From Bog-159 sp050008575 (lineage in GTDB: Bacteria > Acidobacteriota > Terriglobia > Bryobacterales > Bryobacteraceae): a DNA stretch of 64,000 nucleotides. The notes beneath the pieces were generated by a model. It was not told the origin of the DNA and did not search any database. It was given only the letters and a program-made list of their open reading frames with translations. The stretch is taken from positions 1-64,000 of the forward strand of contig JBEKMJ010000002.1 of the NCBI GenBank assembly GCA_050008575.1. The letters run 5' to 3'. The position numbers and the translations under genes are program-made. Below, piece after piece: positions 46,056-55,516 of this stretch. The stretch's first letter is position 1. Every line of letters starts with the position of its first letter.

Positions 46056-49000
46056 CGCGGCTTGGCCCCCGTCAGCGGAACGATCGTTTCGATGCCGGTC
46101 CCGCGGCCGGCGGCGCTCGTGATTCTCCACTGCGCACCAATGCCGTGGGCGCGCTCCTGCATGTTCCGCAAGCCCCAGTGTCCCACGCGGCGTCCAGGAT
46201 CGTTCAAGTCGAAACCTTGGCCATCGTCCTGTATGCGGAGAGTGAGGGAACCCTCGTCATAGGCCAACCACACTTCAATCTCGGTCGCGTGCGCGTGGCG
46301 CACGCCATTGGCCACGGCCTCCTGACCGATCCGCAATACGGCTTCCTCCACTTCCTCGCGCACGGGCCGCGGCTGGCCGGCCACCGTCATCCGCAGGCGG
46401 ACCGGATATCCCGCGGCGACCTGTTCCAACGCCTCGCGCATAACAGGAACCAGCGCACGGCCCTGCAACATCGGCGAGCGCAGGTCCTGGACTTTCTGCC
46501 GCGCCTCGCGAAACGAGGCTTCCACCCGCTCGCCCAAGCCTCCGATCTGGGCGGCCGCAGCTTCGGAAATCGGTCTAATCTGTTTGGCCACCGCGTCCAG
46601 GTGTAGTGAGACGCCGGCCAGGCTCTGTAACAGGGTGTCGTGGAGTTCGCGCGCGATCCGCGTGCGCTCATCCAGCCGCTCTTCGTACCGCAGCCTGACT
46701 CGTGCCGTTATCTCCTGCAATCGGTAACGGTAGGCGGTGAAAACCAGGCAGACCAGCAACACTGCCGCCAGCGTCTCGAACCACGCCCGCCTCCAGAACG
46801 GAGGAAGAACCACGAAATCGATTTCGGCGGGAGTCACGCTGAGCTGATTCTCCGAGTTGACCGCTTTCACCAGGAACTTATAATGCCCCGGCTCCAAGCC
46901 TGGGTAGTTAGCTTCATGTTCCCGGTCCGGTTCCTTCCAATCGGAGCCCGCGCCTTCCAGTTTATATGTGTAGCGTAAGCTCCACTCCGGTTCGTCGTTG
47001 AAACCTACGAAAGCCACCTGCAACTGATTCCGCGAGTGATCGAGCGCGGGGGCTTGAATGCGCGTTTCGCCGGCTTGGGAAACCGGATGGGCTTTGCCGA
47101 ATATTTTCAGATCCGTAATCAGCACGGTTGGCCGGGCGGGCGGTCTCCCGGGTGTGGGCGTCAACCGCGACAATCCCTGGGTCGTGCCGAACCACAGATC
47201 GCCGGAGCGGTCGCGGAACGCCGATCGGAGTTCGCCATGCGCCAAACCGTCCGCCGTCGAGAAATGCTTGATGCGTCCCGTCGCCGGGTCGAGGCGATCG
47301 ACGCCCTTTCCAGTGCCCGCGTAGATGCGCCCCATTTCGTCTTCAACCAGGCACAGGATCGTATCGCTGGCGAGCCCACTCGAAACGTCATAGGTCCGCG
47401 CGCGTAATGGCGAACCGCTTGGATTGTCGATCTCCGCCAAACCATTTGAGGACCCGATCCACAATCGCCCGGCACGATCGGGCAATATTGCCGAAACCGA
47501 GCCCGTAGGCACTCCATCGCGCCGCCCATAGCGGGCGAATCGACGGCCGTCGTAGCGATAGACTGCGCCGCCTCCGTACAGGCCCATCCAGACATTGCCG
47601 TAGCGATCCTCGGCAAAGGCGTTTACTAACTCGTGCCGGGTGGGGCCGTCTTCAAACCACGATATCGCGTTCCGCGCGGGATCCCATCGCACCAAGCGAT
47701 CTCCCGCCTCGGATTGCGCCGCGGCCCAGATGCCACCCTTGGAGTCCTCCAAAACGGTAAACACACCCAGATCCCGCGCGTAACACCGCGGCTCCCGATT
47801 CGCCAGATCCTCGACGCCCATCGGCGCAAACCGGCAAAGTCCGGCCTTAGTCGCGGCCCACCACTCACCCGTTCGGCCCTCCAGCAGGAATTGGTTGCGC
47901 GCCCAACTGGCGCTTTCCCCGAGTACCTTGGGAACGATAGCGTGGAACCTGCGATGCGCGGGGTCGAAGACGCTGAGCCAACGCCCGAGCTCGGCCGCGG
48001 GGTGGTTTACCACGATCAGCTTGCCGGTGCGATCTGAAAGAATGCCTTGCACTTGATCGTTCACCAGCCCGTCCCGTTCACGAAATGTGACAAACCCGCC
48101 GGATGAAATCCGCATGACACCGGCGCCTTGCGTGCCGGCCCATATGTTTCCGAAATTGTCCGCGGCCAGCGCGTTAATCACGATATCCGTGAGGCCATTC
48201 TCGCGGGTCAGATTGCGAATGATCCGGCTGCCGCTCTCCAGCACGCTGATTCCAACCTTGGTCGAGATCCAGAGGGCCCCATCCGCCGCTTCGGCCATGG
48301 CGATCACGTCGTGATTCGGCAAACCGTCCTGTTCCGTGTAAATTTGCCGGACCCAAGAACCGGCAGCCGCGCTCGAATCCCCCATTAAGGCTAATCCATC
48401 GCGCGTCCCGGCCCATAGTTCGCCTGCGCGATCCAGTAGCAATTTGTTCACCCACGGATCGGGTAAACCCCGATCTTGCGCGATGTGTTGCACGCCGGCA
48501 TTTTTCCCGAGCACATAAATCCCAGCGTTGGTAGCGACCCACAGTTTGCCGGCGGAATCTTCCTTGATGTCCGTGATCCATACCCCTTCCGGCGCGGACC
48601 ATTTCACAGGCCCGACGGTGCCGGTGCTAAGCGCCTCCAGGAGCCGCCCGCTCGCCCCGCACCAGATCGTGCCCGACGCAGATTCCAGCAGGGAGAAGAT
48701 TGGCTTGCCGAGGGGGATGCTACCTTCACGGTAAGTGACGAATCCGCGCGCCCCCGCGGCCGCATTGAACTGGCTAAGGCCGTGGCGCGTACCCACTAAG
48801 TATGCGCCGGACCGCGTTTCGAGGAAGGCATGGATTGCGCGGTCCGGGAGCCCTTCACGCGTGCCGAAGGTGACCATCCGATACCCGTCGAACCTTGTCA
48901 GTCCTTCCGGCGTACAAAACCAGACGAACCCGCGGGAATCCGGGACGATGCAGTCGACGCGGTCGCCTGCCAACCCGTCCGCGGCCGTGTAGGACCGGAT

Positions 49001-49066
49001 CGGCAATTGTTCCGCGACAAGACACAGGGGGAGCGCGATGGTTGCAAACGAAACTGCCCGACCCAC
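46052..49066 (-). CDS. Large propeller-sensor histidine kinase (Reg_prop/Y_Y_Y/HisKA_3)
   Basis: A 1004-residue sensor kinase. An N-terminal signal/anchor is followed by ~13-15 two-component-propeller repeats (LxxxxxGxxWxGTxxGL pattern; residues ~30-670), a Y_Y_Y beta domain (~690-755, YTYKLEGAGSDWKE), one membrane helix (~762-782), the HisKA_3 dimerisation helix with the phospho-His in RIARELHDTLLQSLAGV (His ~808), and a C-terminal HATPase (NGVRHAHA, DDGQGFD, GHWGLRNMQERA). This is the one-chain sensor design common in Bacteroidetes and Acidobacteria, often for glycan sensing. It is coupled by GTGA to its response regulator. Confidence 0.92.
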   Translation of the reverse strand: MGRAVSFATIALPLCLVAEQLPIRSYTAADGLAGDRVDCIVPDSRGFVWFCTPEGLTRFDGYRMVTFGTREGLPDRAIHAFLETRSGAYLVGTRHGLSQFNAAAGARGFVTYREGSIPLGKPIFSLLESASGTIWCGASGRLLEALSTGTVGPVKWSAPEGVWITDIKEDSAGKLWVATNAGIYVLGKNAGVQHIAQDRGLPDPWVNKLLLDRAGELWAGTRDGLALMGDSSAAAGSWVRQIYTEQDGLPNHDVIAMAEAADGALWISTKVGISVLESGSRIIRNLTRENGLTDIVINALAADNFGNIWAGTQGAGVMRISSGGFVTFRERDGLVNDQVQGILSDRTGKLIVVNHPAAELGRWLSVFDPAHRRFHAIVPKVLGESASWARNQFLLEGRTGEWWAATKAGLCRFAPMGVEDLANREPRCYARDLGVFTVLEDSKGGIWAAAQSEAGDRLVRWDPARNAISWFEDGPTRHELVNAFAEDRYGNVWMGLYGGGAVYRYDGRRFARYGRRDGVPTGSVSAILPDRAGRLWIGSSNGLAEIDNPSGSPLRARTYDVSSGLASDTILCLVEDEMGRIYAGTGKGVDRLDPATGRIKHFSTADGLAHGELRSAFRDRSGDLWFGTTQGLSRLTPTPGRPPARPTVLITDLKIFGKAHPVSQAGETRIQAPALDHSRNQLQVAFVGFNDEPEWSLRYTYKLEGAGSDWKEPDREHEANYPGLEPGHYKFLVKAVNSENQLSVTPAEIDFVVLPPFWRRAWFETLAAVLLVCLVFTAYRYRLQEITARVRLRYEERLDERTRIARELHDTLLQSLAGVSLHLDAVAKQIRPISEAAAAQIGGLGERVEASFREARQKVQDLRSPMLQGRALVPVMREALEQVAAGYPVRLRMTVAGQPRPVREEVEEAVLRIGQEAVANGVRHAHATEIEVWLAYDEGSLTLRIQDDGQGFDLNDPGRRVGHWGLRNMQERAHGIGAQWRITSAAGRGTGIETIVPLTGAKPR

Positions 49067-49154
49067 AAGTCGCCTCGTCTCTCTAGTTTACCCCTGCAAC
49101 TCGCGATTCGCCTTACAGGGCTTCGTTGCGGGCGCTTTCGCGGCCGAAGGCATC

Positions 49155-49242
49155 AGGCGAGCGAAGCTCGCCTGTGTCGGCAGGAGTGCCGGCACGGCAC
49201 GCACGAGTGCGTGCGCCACGAGGCTCCCAACTGAAATGGCCA
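49155..49242. repeat. Type-D composite repeat (inverted copy of 23409-23497)
   Basis: AGGCGAGCGAAGCTCGCCT, GTGTCGGCAGGAGTGCCGGCAC and GCACGCACGAGTGCGTGCG occur in the reverse order and orientation of the copy at 23409-23497, with only a few differences over ~88 bases. It fills the gap between the sensor kinase and the MerR-TPR gene. Confidence 0.8.
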
Positions 49243-49275
49243 ATCTTGCCGTCAACCCTTGCATCGATATGCGCG

Positions 49276-50160
49276 TCAGGACAGCAGCGCCACCCGGAGC
49301 TTTTCAAGCTGGCGGCGGGCGATATCGGCCCAATTGCCGGCGTGGTCGATTTTCAGATAGGCCTTCCAGTGGTGCACGGCGCGCAGCGCGTCGCCGCGGC
49401 GCTCGCACAGCAGCGCGAGATTGAAGTGCGCATCGGCATAGCGCGGATTGATGCGCAGGGCGGCCTCGTAACAGTGCTGGGCTTTGGCCAGATCGCCACG
49501 TTCGTCGTAGAGGTTGCCCAGATTGAAATGCGCCAGGGGGTAGTTGGGATCGGCCTGCAGGGCGCGGCTATAGTAGTCCTCGGCTTCCTTGAACTGGCGC
49601 AGGCGGTAACGGATGGTACCCAAGTTGACTAATGCGCCGGCGGCTTGGGGATTGAATTCGACGGCTTGCAGGTAGGCCTCCACCGCCTCCTCGATGGGCG
49701 CGCCGGTTTCTTCCAAAAACAAGCCTTTTTGAAACCAGGTTTCGGAGTCGCGCTCGCGCGGGGGAGGGGACGGCTGCGGCGGCAGGGACTGCACGTTGGC
49801 TAACTCGGCAGTATCGAAGTCAAAGAGGATTTGCCCGGTGAGCGCTTCCATATTCTGGCCGGCCACGCGCACGGCGATAGTACGGCCGTCGGAAAAGATC
49901 TTGAGTTCGGCCAGCGGGTCGCGCACCTCCGAGAGCTTCTGTTTCAACGACTGGAGCGCGCTCCCGATTTTGCGCAAAGGGATGCGGCGAGCGCGCAATT
50001 CGCCGATCGTGCGGAGAGCGATCAGGTCGCGGAAGGAATAAGTATCAGCCGCCGGGACCACACCCAAGCGCTCCCAACTGCGCAATTGCCGCTCGGAGAG
50101 ATGCAGCATCCGGCGAACCTCCGCACGCTGGTATTGCTGCTTCGGCGCGAGGGCAGGCAC
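49276..50160 (-). CDS. MerR-type DNA-binding protein with TPR domain
   Basis: A 294-residue fusion. Residues ~10-75 are a MerR-like winged helix-turn-helix (RAEVRRMLHLSERQLRSWERLGVV, ...RDLIALRTIGELRARRIPLRKI), a linker follows (~80-135), and the C-terminus is four to five TPR units (WFQKGLFLEETG, ALVNLGTIRYRLRQFKEAEDYYSRALQADPNY, HFNLGNLYDERGDLAKAQHCYEAAL). There is no metal-binding Cys cluster, so the signal is probably a protein partner rather than a metal. Start codon and boundary to the YbjQ gene are clear; a 36-base gap separates them. Confidence 0.82.
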   Translation of the reverse strand: MPALAPKQQYQRAEVRRMLHLSERQLRSWERLGVVPAADTYSFRDLIALRTIGELRARRIPLRKIGSALQSLKQKLSEVRDPLAELKIFSDGRTIAVRVAGQNMEALTGQILFDFDTAELANVQSLPPQPSPPPRERDSETWFQKGLFLEETGAPIEEAVEAYLQAVEFNPQAAGALVNLGTIRYRLRQFKEAEDYYSRALQADPNYPLAHFNLGNLYDERGDLAKAQHCYEAALRINPRYADAHFNLALLCERRGDALRAVHHWKAYLKIDHAGNWADIARRQLEKLRVALLS

Positions 50161-50196
50161 GGGGGGATTTTAGCATGATGCGGCGGACAGGGGCTC

Positions 50197-50565
50197 TTAT
50201 TCCGGCGCCGGCTCAACGAAGACGGCGGTGCCATAGGCCAGCACTTCGGTGACGCCGCTCATGATCTCGGTAGCGTCGTAGCGCACGCCGACGACGGCAT
50301 TGGCGCCCAGTTCGGCGGCGTGGTTCAGCATCAGCTCAAAAGCGTGCTGGCGGGTCTTTTCGCAGAGGCTGGAATACAGCGTAATGTTGCCGCCCACCAG
50401 CGTCTGCAAACCCGCGCCGATGGTGCCGAAAACGGAGCGGGAGCGCACCACGATGCCGCGCACTACGCCGAGGTTGCGCTTGATCTTGTAGCCATCCAGG
50501 GTGAAGGCGGTGGTCACCATATATTCGGGGACGAAGGATTTCGAATTGCCGGCGGGATCTGCCAT
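50197..50565 (-). CDS. YbjQ/DUF74-family protein
   Basis: A 122-residue protein with the YbjQ family pattern: MVTTAFTLDGYKIKRNLGVVRGIVVRSRS, a glycine-rich turn (GTIGAGLQTLVGGNITLYSS), and RQHAFELMLNHAAELGANAVVGVRYD. Family members form pentamers of unknown biochemical role. The N-terminal SKSFVPEYM extension is short. It lies 31 bases from the amidase upstream and probably in the same transcript. Confidence 0.85.
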   Translation of the reverse strand: MADPAGNSKSFVPEYMVTTAFTLDGYKIKRNLGVVRGIVVRSRSVFGTIGAGLQTLVGGNITLYSSLCEKTRQHAFELMLNHAAELGANAVVGVRYDATEIMSGVTEVLAYGTAVFVEPAPE

Positions 50566-50596
50566 GAGCCTATCTTAATGCGGCGCGGACCGGCTC

Positions 50597-51985
50597 TTAA
50601 GTTAGCGCTTGTGCCCCGGAGGTTTCCAAGCGCACCGCCAACTCCAGAAGCAGTTCCTCTTCGTAAGGCCGCCCTACGAGCTGTACGCCGATAGGCAGAC
50701 CTTCGGCGGACAGCCCAAACGGGATCACTACGGCCGGCAGTCCCAGCAGATTGAATGGCGTCGCGGGCATCATGGCTTGAAACAGGCCGATCTCCTCGCC
50801 GCCCACTTTCCAGCGCCGCGAGCGGTGCGGAAACGCGGTGACTCCGCAGGGCGGCATGAGCAACACGGGGAACTCTTCCATCTGCCGCAGCAGGGAGGCG
50901 CGCATGCGGTCGCGCTTGGCCAGGTTCAGCAGCAACTGCTCCACGCTGGGCGGGGCTTGCTCCAGTGCCTCCCTCAGGAATTCGGTGCCGGTCCAGTGCG
51001 CGTCGGCCTCGCGGCCCTGGATGATCTGCTTAGTCAGCGGCGCGGGCAACTGGCCGAAGAAGAACCACCACAGATTCGGCGCCCGCTCCAGACCCTGCGG
51101 CGCGAAGGTTTCGGTAGGGATACCGAGATCGGTGAGCGTTTGGGCCGCGCGCCGCACTGTCTGCCGGATCTCCGGATCGACCGGCACGTTATAGAATTGT
51201 TCGACGACGCCGACGCGCAACCCGGCGTCGCTCGGCGGCCGCAACGGCACTGGCACGGAGAATGGATCCTGGCTGTCGTATCCGGCGAGCACCGCGAACA
51301 GCAGGCGCAGGTCTTCGGCGGAACGCGCCAAGGGACCCGCTACGCTGAGCAAGCCGCCCGGATGGTTCATCACCGGGAAATGGCCTGTGGCGGAGATGCG
51401 GCCCGGGGTGGGTTTCAGACCGGCGATGCCGCAGAAATGCGCCGGAATACGGATGGAACCGCCGCCATCGCTGCCGATTCCTCCGGCCGAGCAGTATGAA
51501 GCAATAGCCGCCGCCTCGCCGCCGCTAGACCCTCCGGGCGTGCGCTCAGGATTCCACGGATTGTTGGTGCGGCCGGTGATGAAGTTATCGGTTTCGTAGC
51601 TGGAGAGGAATTCGGGCGTGTTGGTCTTACCCAGAATGATGGCGCCCGCGGCGCGCAGGCGGACGACGGCGGTGGCGTCTTGCGCAGCCTTATGGCCCAA
51701 ACGGAAGCGGCTGCCGCAGAGAGTCGGCCAGCCGGCTATGTCGAAGCTGTCTTTGACGGTCACCGGGACGCCGTGCAGCAGTCCGAGCGACTCGCCGTGC
51801 ATGACGGCGTTTTCAGCCAGCTTGGCGGCGGCGCGGGCCTGGTCTTCGAACACAGTGACGAAAGCGTTGATGCGGGGATTCTGGGCGGCGATCTGTTGCA
51901 GGTGGGACTCCACCAGTTCCACGGGTGAAATGGCGCGGTCGCGCACCATGGAGGCCATCAGGCAGAGAGAGCTTTGCACGGGCAT
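50597..51985 (-). CDS. Amidase (amidase-signature family)
   Basis: A 462-residue AS-family amidohydrolase. The Ser-cisSer-Lys triad is visible: Lys78 in VTVKDSF, Ser153/154 in TPGGSSGGEAAA, and nucleophile Ser177 in GSDGGGSIRIPA. Overall it resembles GatA and fatty-acid/aryl amidases, but no GatB or GatC is adjacent, so a glutaminyl-tRNA role is unlikely. Cytoplasmic (no signal). Substrate unknown. Confidence 0.88.
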   Translation of the reverse strand: MPVQSSLCLMASMVRDRAISPVELVESHLQQIAAQNPRINAFVTVFEDQARAAAKLAENAVMHGESLGLLHGVPVTVKDSFDIAGWPTLCGSRFRLGHKAAQDATAVVRLRAAGAIILGKTNTPEFLSSYETDNFITGRTNNPWNPERTPGGSSGGEAAAIASYCSAGGIGSDGGGSIRIPAHFCGIAGLKPTPGRISATGHFPVMNHPGGLLSVAGPLARSAEDLRLLFAVLAGYDSQDPFSVPVPLRPPSDAGLRVGVVEQFYNVPVDPEIRQTVRRAAQTLTDLGIPTETFAPQGLERAPNLWWFFFGQLPAPLTKQIIQGREADAHWTGTEFLREALEQAPPSVEQLLLNLAKRDRMRASLLRQMEEFPVLLMPPCGVTAFPHRSRRWKVGGEEIGLFQAMMPATPFNLLGLPAVVIPFGLSAEGLPIGVQLVGRPYEEELLLELAVRLETSGAQALT

Positions 51986-52296
51986 GAAAGCCTAGGATAG
52001 CTCCTGGAGGGCGGGCTTCAGCCCCGCTGGTAGCACAGGAATCAGCCTGTGTCTGGGGATTGGCCATTTGGTGGGGCAGGCGTCTACGCCTGCGGCGGGT
52101 CGCGCACGGTCGAAAACCCACTGCGAGCTGTGCGGGAAGGGGCGGGTCTGGAGACCCGCCGCAGGCGTAGACGCCTGCCCCACGAGGTTTTCATCACTAT
52201 TCGTGGGCCGCAGGCCCATCCTGACAGGACTGGAGTCCTGCCCCACCACGGCTCATAGTATCTAGAAACTCTAACCGGTTTAGTGGGCCAGGCTCG
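51986..52296. repeat. Gene-free repeat region with a perfect 31-bp inverted repeat
   Basis: No gene. Bases 52071-52101 (GTGGGGCAGGCGTCTACGCC...) are the exact reverse complement of 52153-52183, with a 51-base loop, giving a 31-bp perfect stem. The left portion (52007-52105) repeats the order of 10800-10985 (CCCCGCTGGTAGCACAGG ... CAGCCTGTGTC ... GATTGGCCATTTGGTGGGGC). The right portion has GTGGGCCGCAGGCCCA and CAGGACTGGAGTCCTG palindromes. Confidence 0.8.
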
Positions 52297-55002
52297 CTAC
52301 TCGTACTTCAAGGCCGACACCGGATCGATCCGGGCGGCGCGCAGTCCGGGGGCCAGCGCGGCGCCCAGGGCGACCAGGGCCAACAGCGCCGCGGCGCCCG
52401 TGAAGATGAGCGGGTCGGCGGCGGCAACGCCGAACAGTTGCGATTGGACCAGCCGGCTCAGCGCCAGAGCGGCGGCCGATCCGATCGCAATGCCCGCCAG
52501 CGCCAGCCGCGCGGCTTCCAGCACCACCATCCGCAGCATGTCGCCGGGTTGCGCGCCGAGGGCCATGCGCAAGCCGATCTCGGCGGTCCGGCGCGCGACG
52601 GTGTAGGCCACGATGCCATACAGCCCCAACGCCGCCAGCAGCGTGGCCAGCGCGCCAAACGCTACCGAAAGCATGCCCAGCAGCCGCTCGACGTAAATCG
52701 AATCCTCGATGCGCAGGGTAAGCGGGCTCATATCGTAGAGCGGCACATTAGCATCGGCCGAACGCGCCGCTGCGCGCAGGGACGGCCCGAGTCCGCCGGC
52801 ATCGCCCGCGCTACGCACGTAGAACATCAGGCGGTTGGGTTTTTCCCACTGGCTAAAAGGATAGTACAGCGCCTCGTGGGCCAACTCGTGGGAATTGGCG
52901 CGGCTATCGCCCACAATGCCTACGATCTCCCGGTCGAGTACCGGGTGGTTGCCCCCGCCGAACATCAGATGCAGTCCAAGCGGATTCCGGCCGCTGCAAA
53001 AATGCCTGGCGAATGCTTCGTTCACCACCAAGGCTTTGGGCGCGGATGTGCCGTCCCGCTCACTGAACTCGCGCCCCGCGCGCATCGGAATACCCAGGGC
53101 GGCGAAGAAGCCGGGGCTTACGGCAATCTCCTGGACATCCACGCTCTCATCCGGTTTCGCCGGCCGGTAGCCCTCCAATGTGATGTTGCCCGAGTGGTTG
53201 GAATTTGAAAATGGTCCACCGTCCGCCGTGCCGACGCCCACCACGCCGGGTATGGCGGAGATGCGCTGTTTCAAATCGCCGTAGTAGGCGACGGAGTCTG
53301 CTAAGTTTGGGCGGCTGCGGGAAGCATCTACCTTGAAAGTGAGCAGATTCTGGGGCCGGAATCCAAGATTGATCCGGGCAATGTTGAATAGAGTGCGGCC
53401 GAACAGACCGGCGGCCACGACCAGCATCAGCGAGAGCGCCACCTGCGCGGTCACGACGCACTTACGAAGCCACACCGCACCGGTTGGCGCAGCAGTGGCC
53501 GCCCCGCATCGCAACGCTCCCGCCAGATCGGGACGGGTGGCCTGCAGCGCCGGCGCAAGCGAAAAAAGCAAACCGCTGAGCAAGGCGGTTGCGAATGTGA
53601 AAGCGAGCAGCCACGGGTTTAGACCGGCCGTCACCCAATCGCCGGCCAGATCCTGCGGCAACATCCGGAGCAGCGCGCGCGTGGTCCAATCCGCCACCAG
53701 CAAACCGAGCGCTCCTCCGGCCAAAGCCAGCAGCAGACCTTCCACCAGGAGCTGGCGGATCAGGTCCCAGCGGCGCGCGCCGATCGCCAGGCGGATGCAC
53801 AACTCGCGCTGGCGGGCCGTGGCGCGGGCTATGGTGAGGCTAGCCACGTTGGCGCAAGCAATCAGGAGCACCAATCCGACCATGGCCGCGAGAGCCAGCA
53901 GCGCTCCCTGATTGCTCCTGCGCAACTCGTTGATACCTTGACCGGCGGCGCGGAGTTCCAGCCGCGCTTGGCGATACGACTTCTGGTCGAAGGCGCTGGC
54001 ATGGTATTGGGAGCGGGCCAGTTCATCGTCCAGCGCCGCGCGGTACGCCACCTGCGCTACCGCTTGTGCCTTCTGCATGGCCAAGCCTGGAGCCGTGCGC
54101 GCCATGATATTCAGCCATCGGAACTGCGGGTCGTCCAGCGCCTTCCACGTCGGTCTGGCTGCGCCGAGCATGTTGATGGGCACGTAAACGTCGGGCATGT
54201 TGCCGGGGAAGATGCCGTTGAATCCGGCGGCCGATACGCCAATCACCGTCATCGGAAATCCATTCAGATGGACGGTCTGATTGACGGCGTTGGGGCTGCC
54301 GGCGAAGCGTTTGACCCAATAGCTGTGGCTCAACACGACTACGGGATGCGCCATCGGCGCGTCATCGTCGGCTGGCGTGAACAGCCGTCCGGCGGCTGCT
54401 TTCACGCCCAGCACGCCGAAGAAATTGCCGGGCACCACATCGGCGTCCACGGATTCGGCATTGCCGTGGTACAGGATGGTTACAGCCGCTCCGGCGCGCG
54501 CGATGACGCCGCTGAATGCGCGGCCATCGTCGCGCAAGCGCCGATACATGGGATACGAGAACACCGATTCGTAGTTGTCTTTGGTAGTAGTGCCTTCCAG
54601 ATCGTCTTCACGGTGCAGCACCACCAGATGCGCCGGATCGTGGACCGGCAGCATGCGCAGCATCACCTGGTTCACCAGCGAAAAGATGGCGGTGTTCGCG
54701 CCGATGCCGAGCGCCAGCGAAAGCACGGCCACCAGCGCGTATCCGGGACTCTTGCGCAGCACGCGAGCGGTATAGCGCAGGTCGCGCCAAAACGTTTCCA
54801 TGAGTCCGATAGTGTTCATGCGATAGATCTCCTCACGAATTAGCGCCGGGTTGCCGAGCTTGCATCGGGCGGCCGCGCGGGCTTCGGCGGCGGGCATGCC
54901 GCGCGCCACGTTGTCGGCGGCTTCCATCTCGATATACTGCTCGACTTCCGCGGCGCGCTCCTGGTCCCACTGCCTGCGGCGAATGAACCGGCTCCATTCC
55001 AT
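52297..55002 (-). CDS. ADOP-type permease (FtsX/MacB-like), intact
   Basis: A 901-residue membrane protein of the acidobacterial duplicated orphan permease type. A short helical N-terminal domain (~1-70) is followed by the first transmembrane helix (~90-110, AVLSLALGIGANTAIFSLV), a MacB-like periplasmic domain, three helices ending GRA...QRELCIRLAIGARRWDLIRQLLVEGLL, and then a duplicated set (second periplasmic domain and helices through ALRDIEDSIYVERLLGMLSVAFGALATLLAALGLYGIVAYTVA). No ATPase gene is adjacent, as typical for this orphan class. PadR lies six bases upstream in the same transcript. Confidence 0.9.
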   Translation of the reverse strand: MEWSRFIRRRQWDQERAAEVEQYIEMEAADNVARGMPAAEARAAARCKLGNPALIREEIYRMNTIGLMETFWRDLRYTARVLRKSPGYALVAVLSLALGIGANTAIFSLVNQVMLRMLPVHDPAHLVVLHREDDLEGTTTKDNYESVFSYPMYRRLRDDGRAFSGVIARAGAAVTILYHGNAESVDADVVPGNFFGVLGVKAAAGRLFTPADDDAPMAHPVVVLSHSYWVKRFAGSPNAVNQTVHLNGFPMTVIGVSAAGFNGIFPGNMPDVYVPINMLGAARPTWKALDDPQFRWLNIMARTAPGLAMQKAQAVAQVAYRAALDDELARSQYHASAFDQKSYRQARLELRAAGQGINELRRSNQGALLALAAMVGLVLLIACANVASLTIARATARQRELCIRLAIGARRWDLIRQLLVEGLLLALAGGALGLLVADWTTRALLRMLPQDLAGDWVTAGLNPWLLAFTFATALLSGLLFSLAPALQATRPDLAGALRCGAATAAPTGAVWLRKCVVTAQVALSLMLVVAAGLFGRTLFNIARINLGFRPQNLLTFKVDASRSRPNLADSVAYYGDLKQRISAIPGVVGVGTADGGPFSNSNHSGNITLEGYRPAKPDESVDVQEIAVSPGFFAALGIPMRAGREFSERDGTSAPKALVVNEAFARHFCSGRNPLGLHLMFGGGNHPVLDREIVGIVGDSRANSHELAHEALYYPFSQWEKPNRLMFYVRSAGDAGGLGPSLRAAARSADANVPLYDMSPLTLRIEDSIYVERLLGMLSVAFGALATLLAALGLYGIVAYTVARRTAEIGLRMALGAQPGDMLRMVVLEAARLALAGIAIGSAAALALSRLVQSQLFGVAAADPLIFTGAAALLALVALGAALAPGLRAARIDPVSALKYE

Positions 55003-55008
55003 CGCGGC

Positions 55009-55362
55009 TTACTCCGCGGCGGGACGCAGCACCTGATTTACGGCGCGCACCAGGCGGTCCCAACGGCCGGTCTGTTCGGCCAGTTGTTTGCGGCCTGTGG
55101 GCGTCAGGCGGTAGTAGCGCGCCCGGCGGTTGTTTTCCGAAGTGCCCCAGAACGATGCGATCCAGCCGCGAATCTGGAGCCGATGTAACGCGGGATAAAG
55201 GGAGCCATGTTCGACCTGGAGGACATCTTCGGAGCGGTGCTCGATGGCATGCGCGATGGTGTGGCCGTGCGCTGCGCCCAGGACCAGGGTCTGGAGAATG
55301 AGCAGGTCGAGCGTGCCCTGCAGCATCTCACCCGCCAGCGGTTCTCGATCTTTGATCGCCAT
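55009..55362 (-). CDS. PadR-family transcriptional regulator
   Basis: A 117-residue winged-helix repressor. It has LAGEMLQGTLDLLILQTL (N-terminal helix), HGHTIAHAIEHRSEDVLQVEHGSLYPALHRL, and RARYYRLTPTGRKQL with a C-terminal dimerisation helix. ATG 55362 is used; a much longer in-frame extension upstream has no family support. It is 6 bases upstream of the ADOP permease, the conserved PadR-ADOP arrangement, and probably autorepresses the pair in response to a small molecule. Confidence 0.92.
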   Translation of the reverse strand: MAIKDREPLAGEMLQGTLDLLILQTLVLGAAHGHTIAHAIEHRSEDVLQVEHGSLYPALHRLQIRGWIASFWGTSENNRRARYYRLTPTGRKQLAEQTGRWDRLVRAVNQVLRPAAE

Positions 55363-55516
55363 GCCTGGTTGCAGTATACACCCATAGACGATCGACCGAA
55401 GAAACGGATAGGAAGATTGCTGGATTTTGTTTGATTGGGTTCGGAGTTCGGAAGGTGGTCGATGGAGCGGGCTAAAGCTCGCCTCCAGCGGTATAATACT
55501 TGCGGAGGCTCTTAGC

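Noticed and set aside
50597..51985. GatA subunit of the amidotransferase
   Set aside because: Only the amidase-signature motifs match; no gatB or gatC is adjacent and the length is typical of stand-alone amidases.
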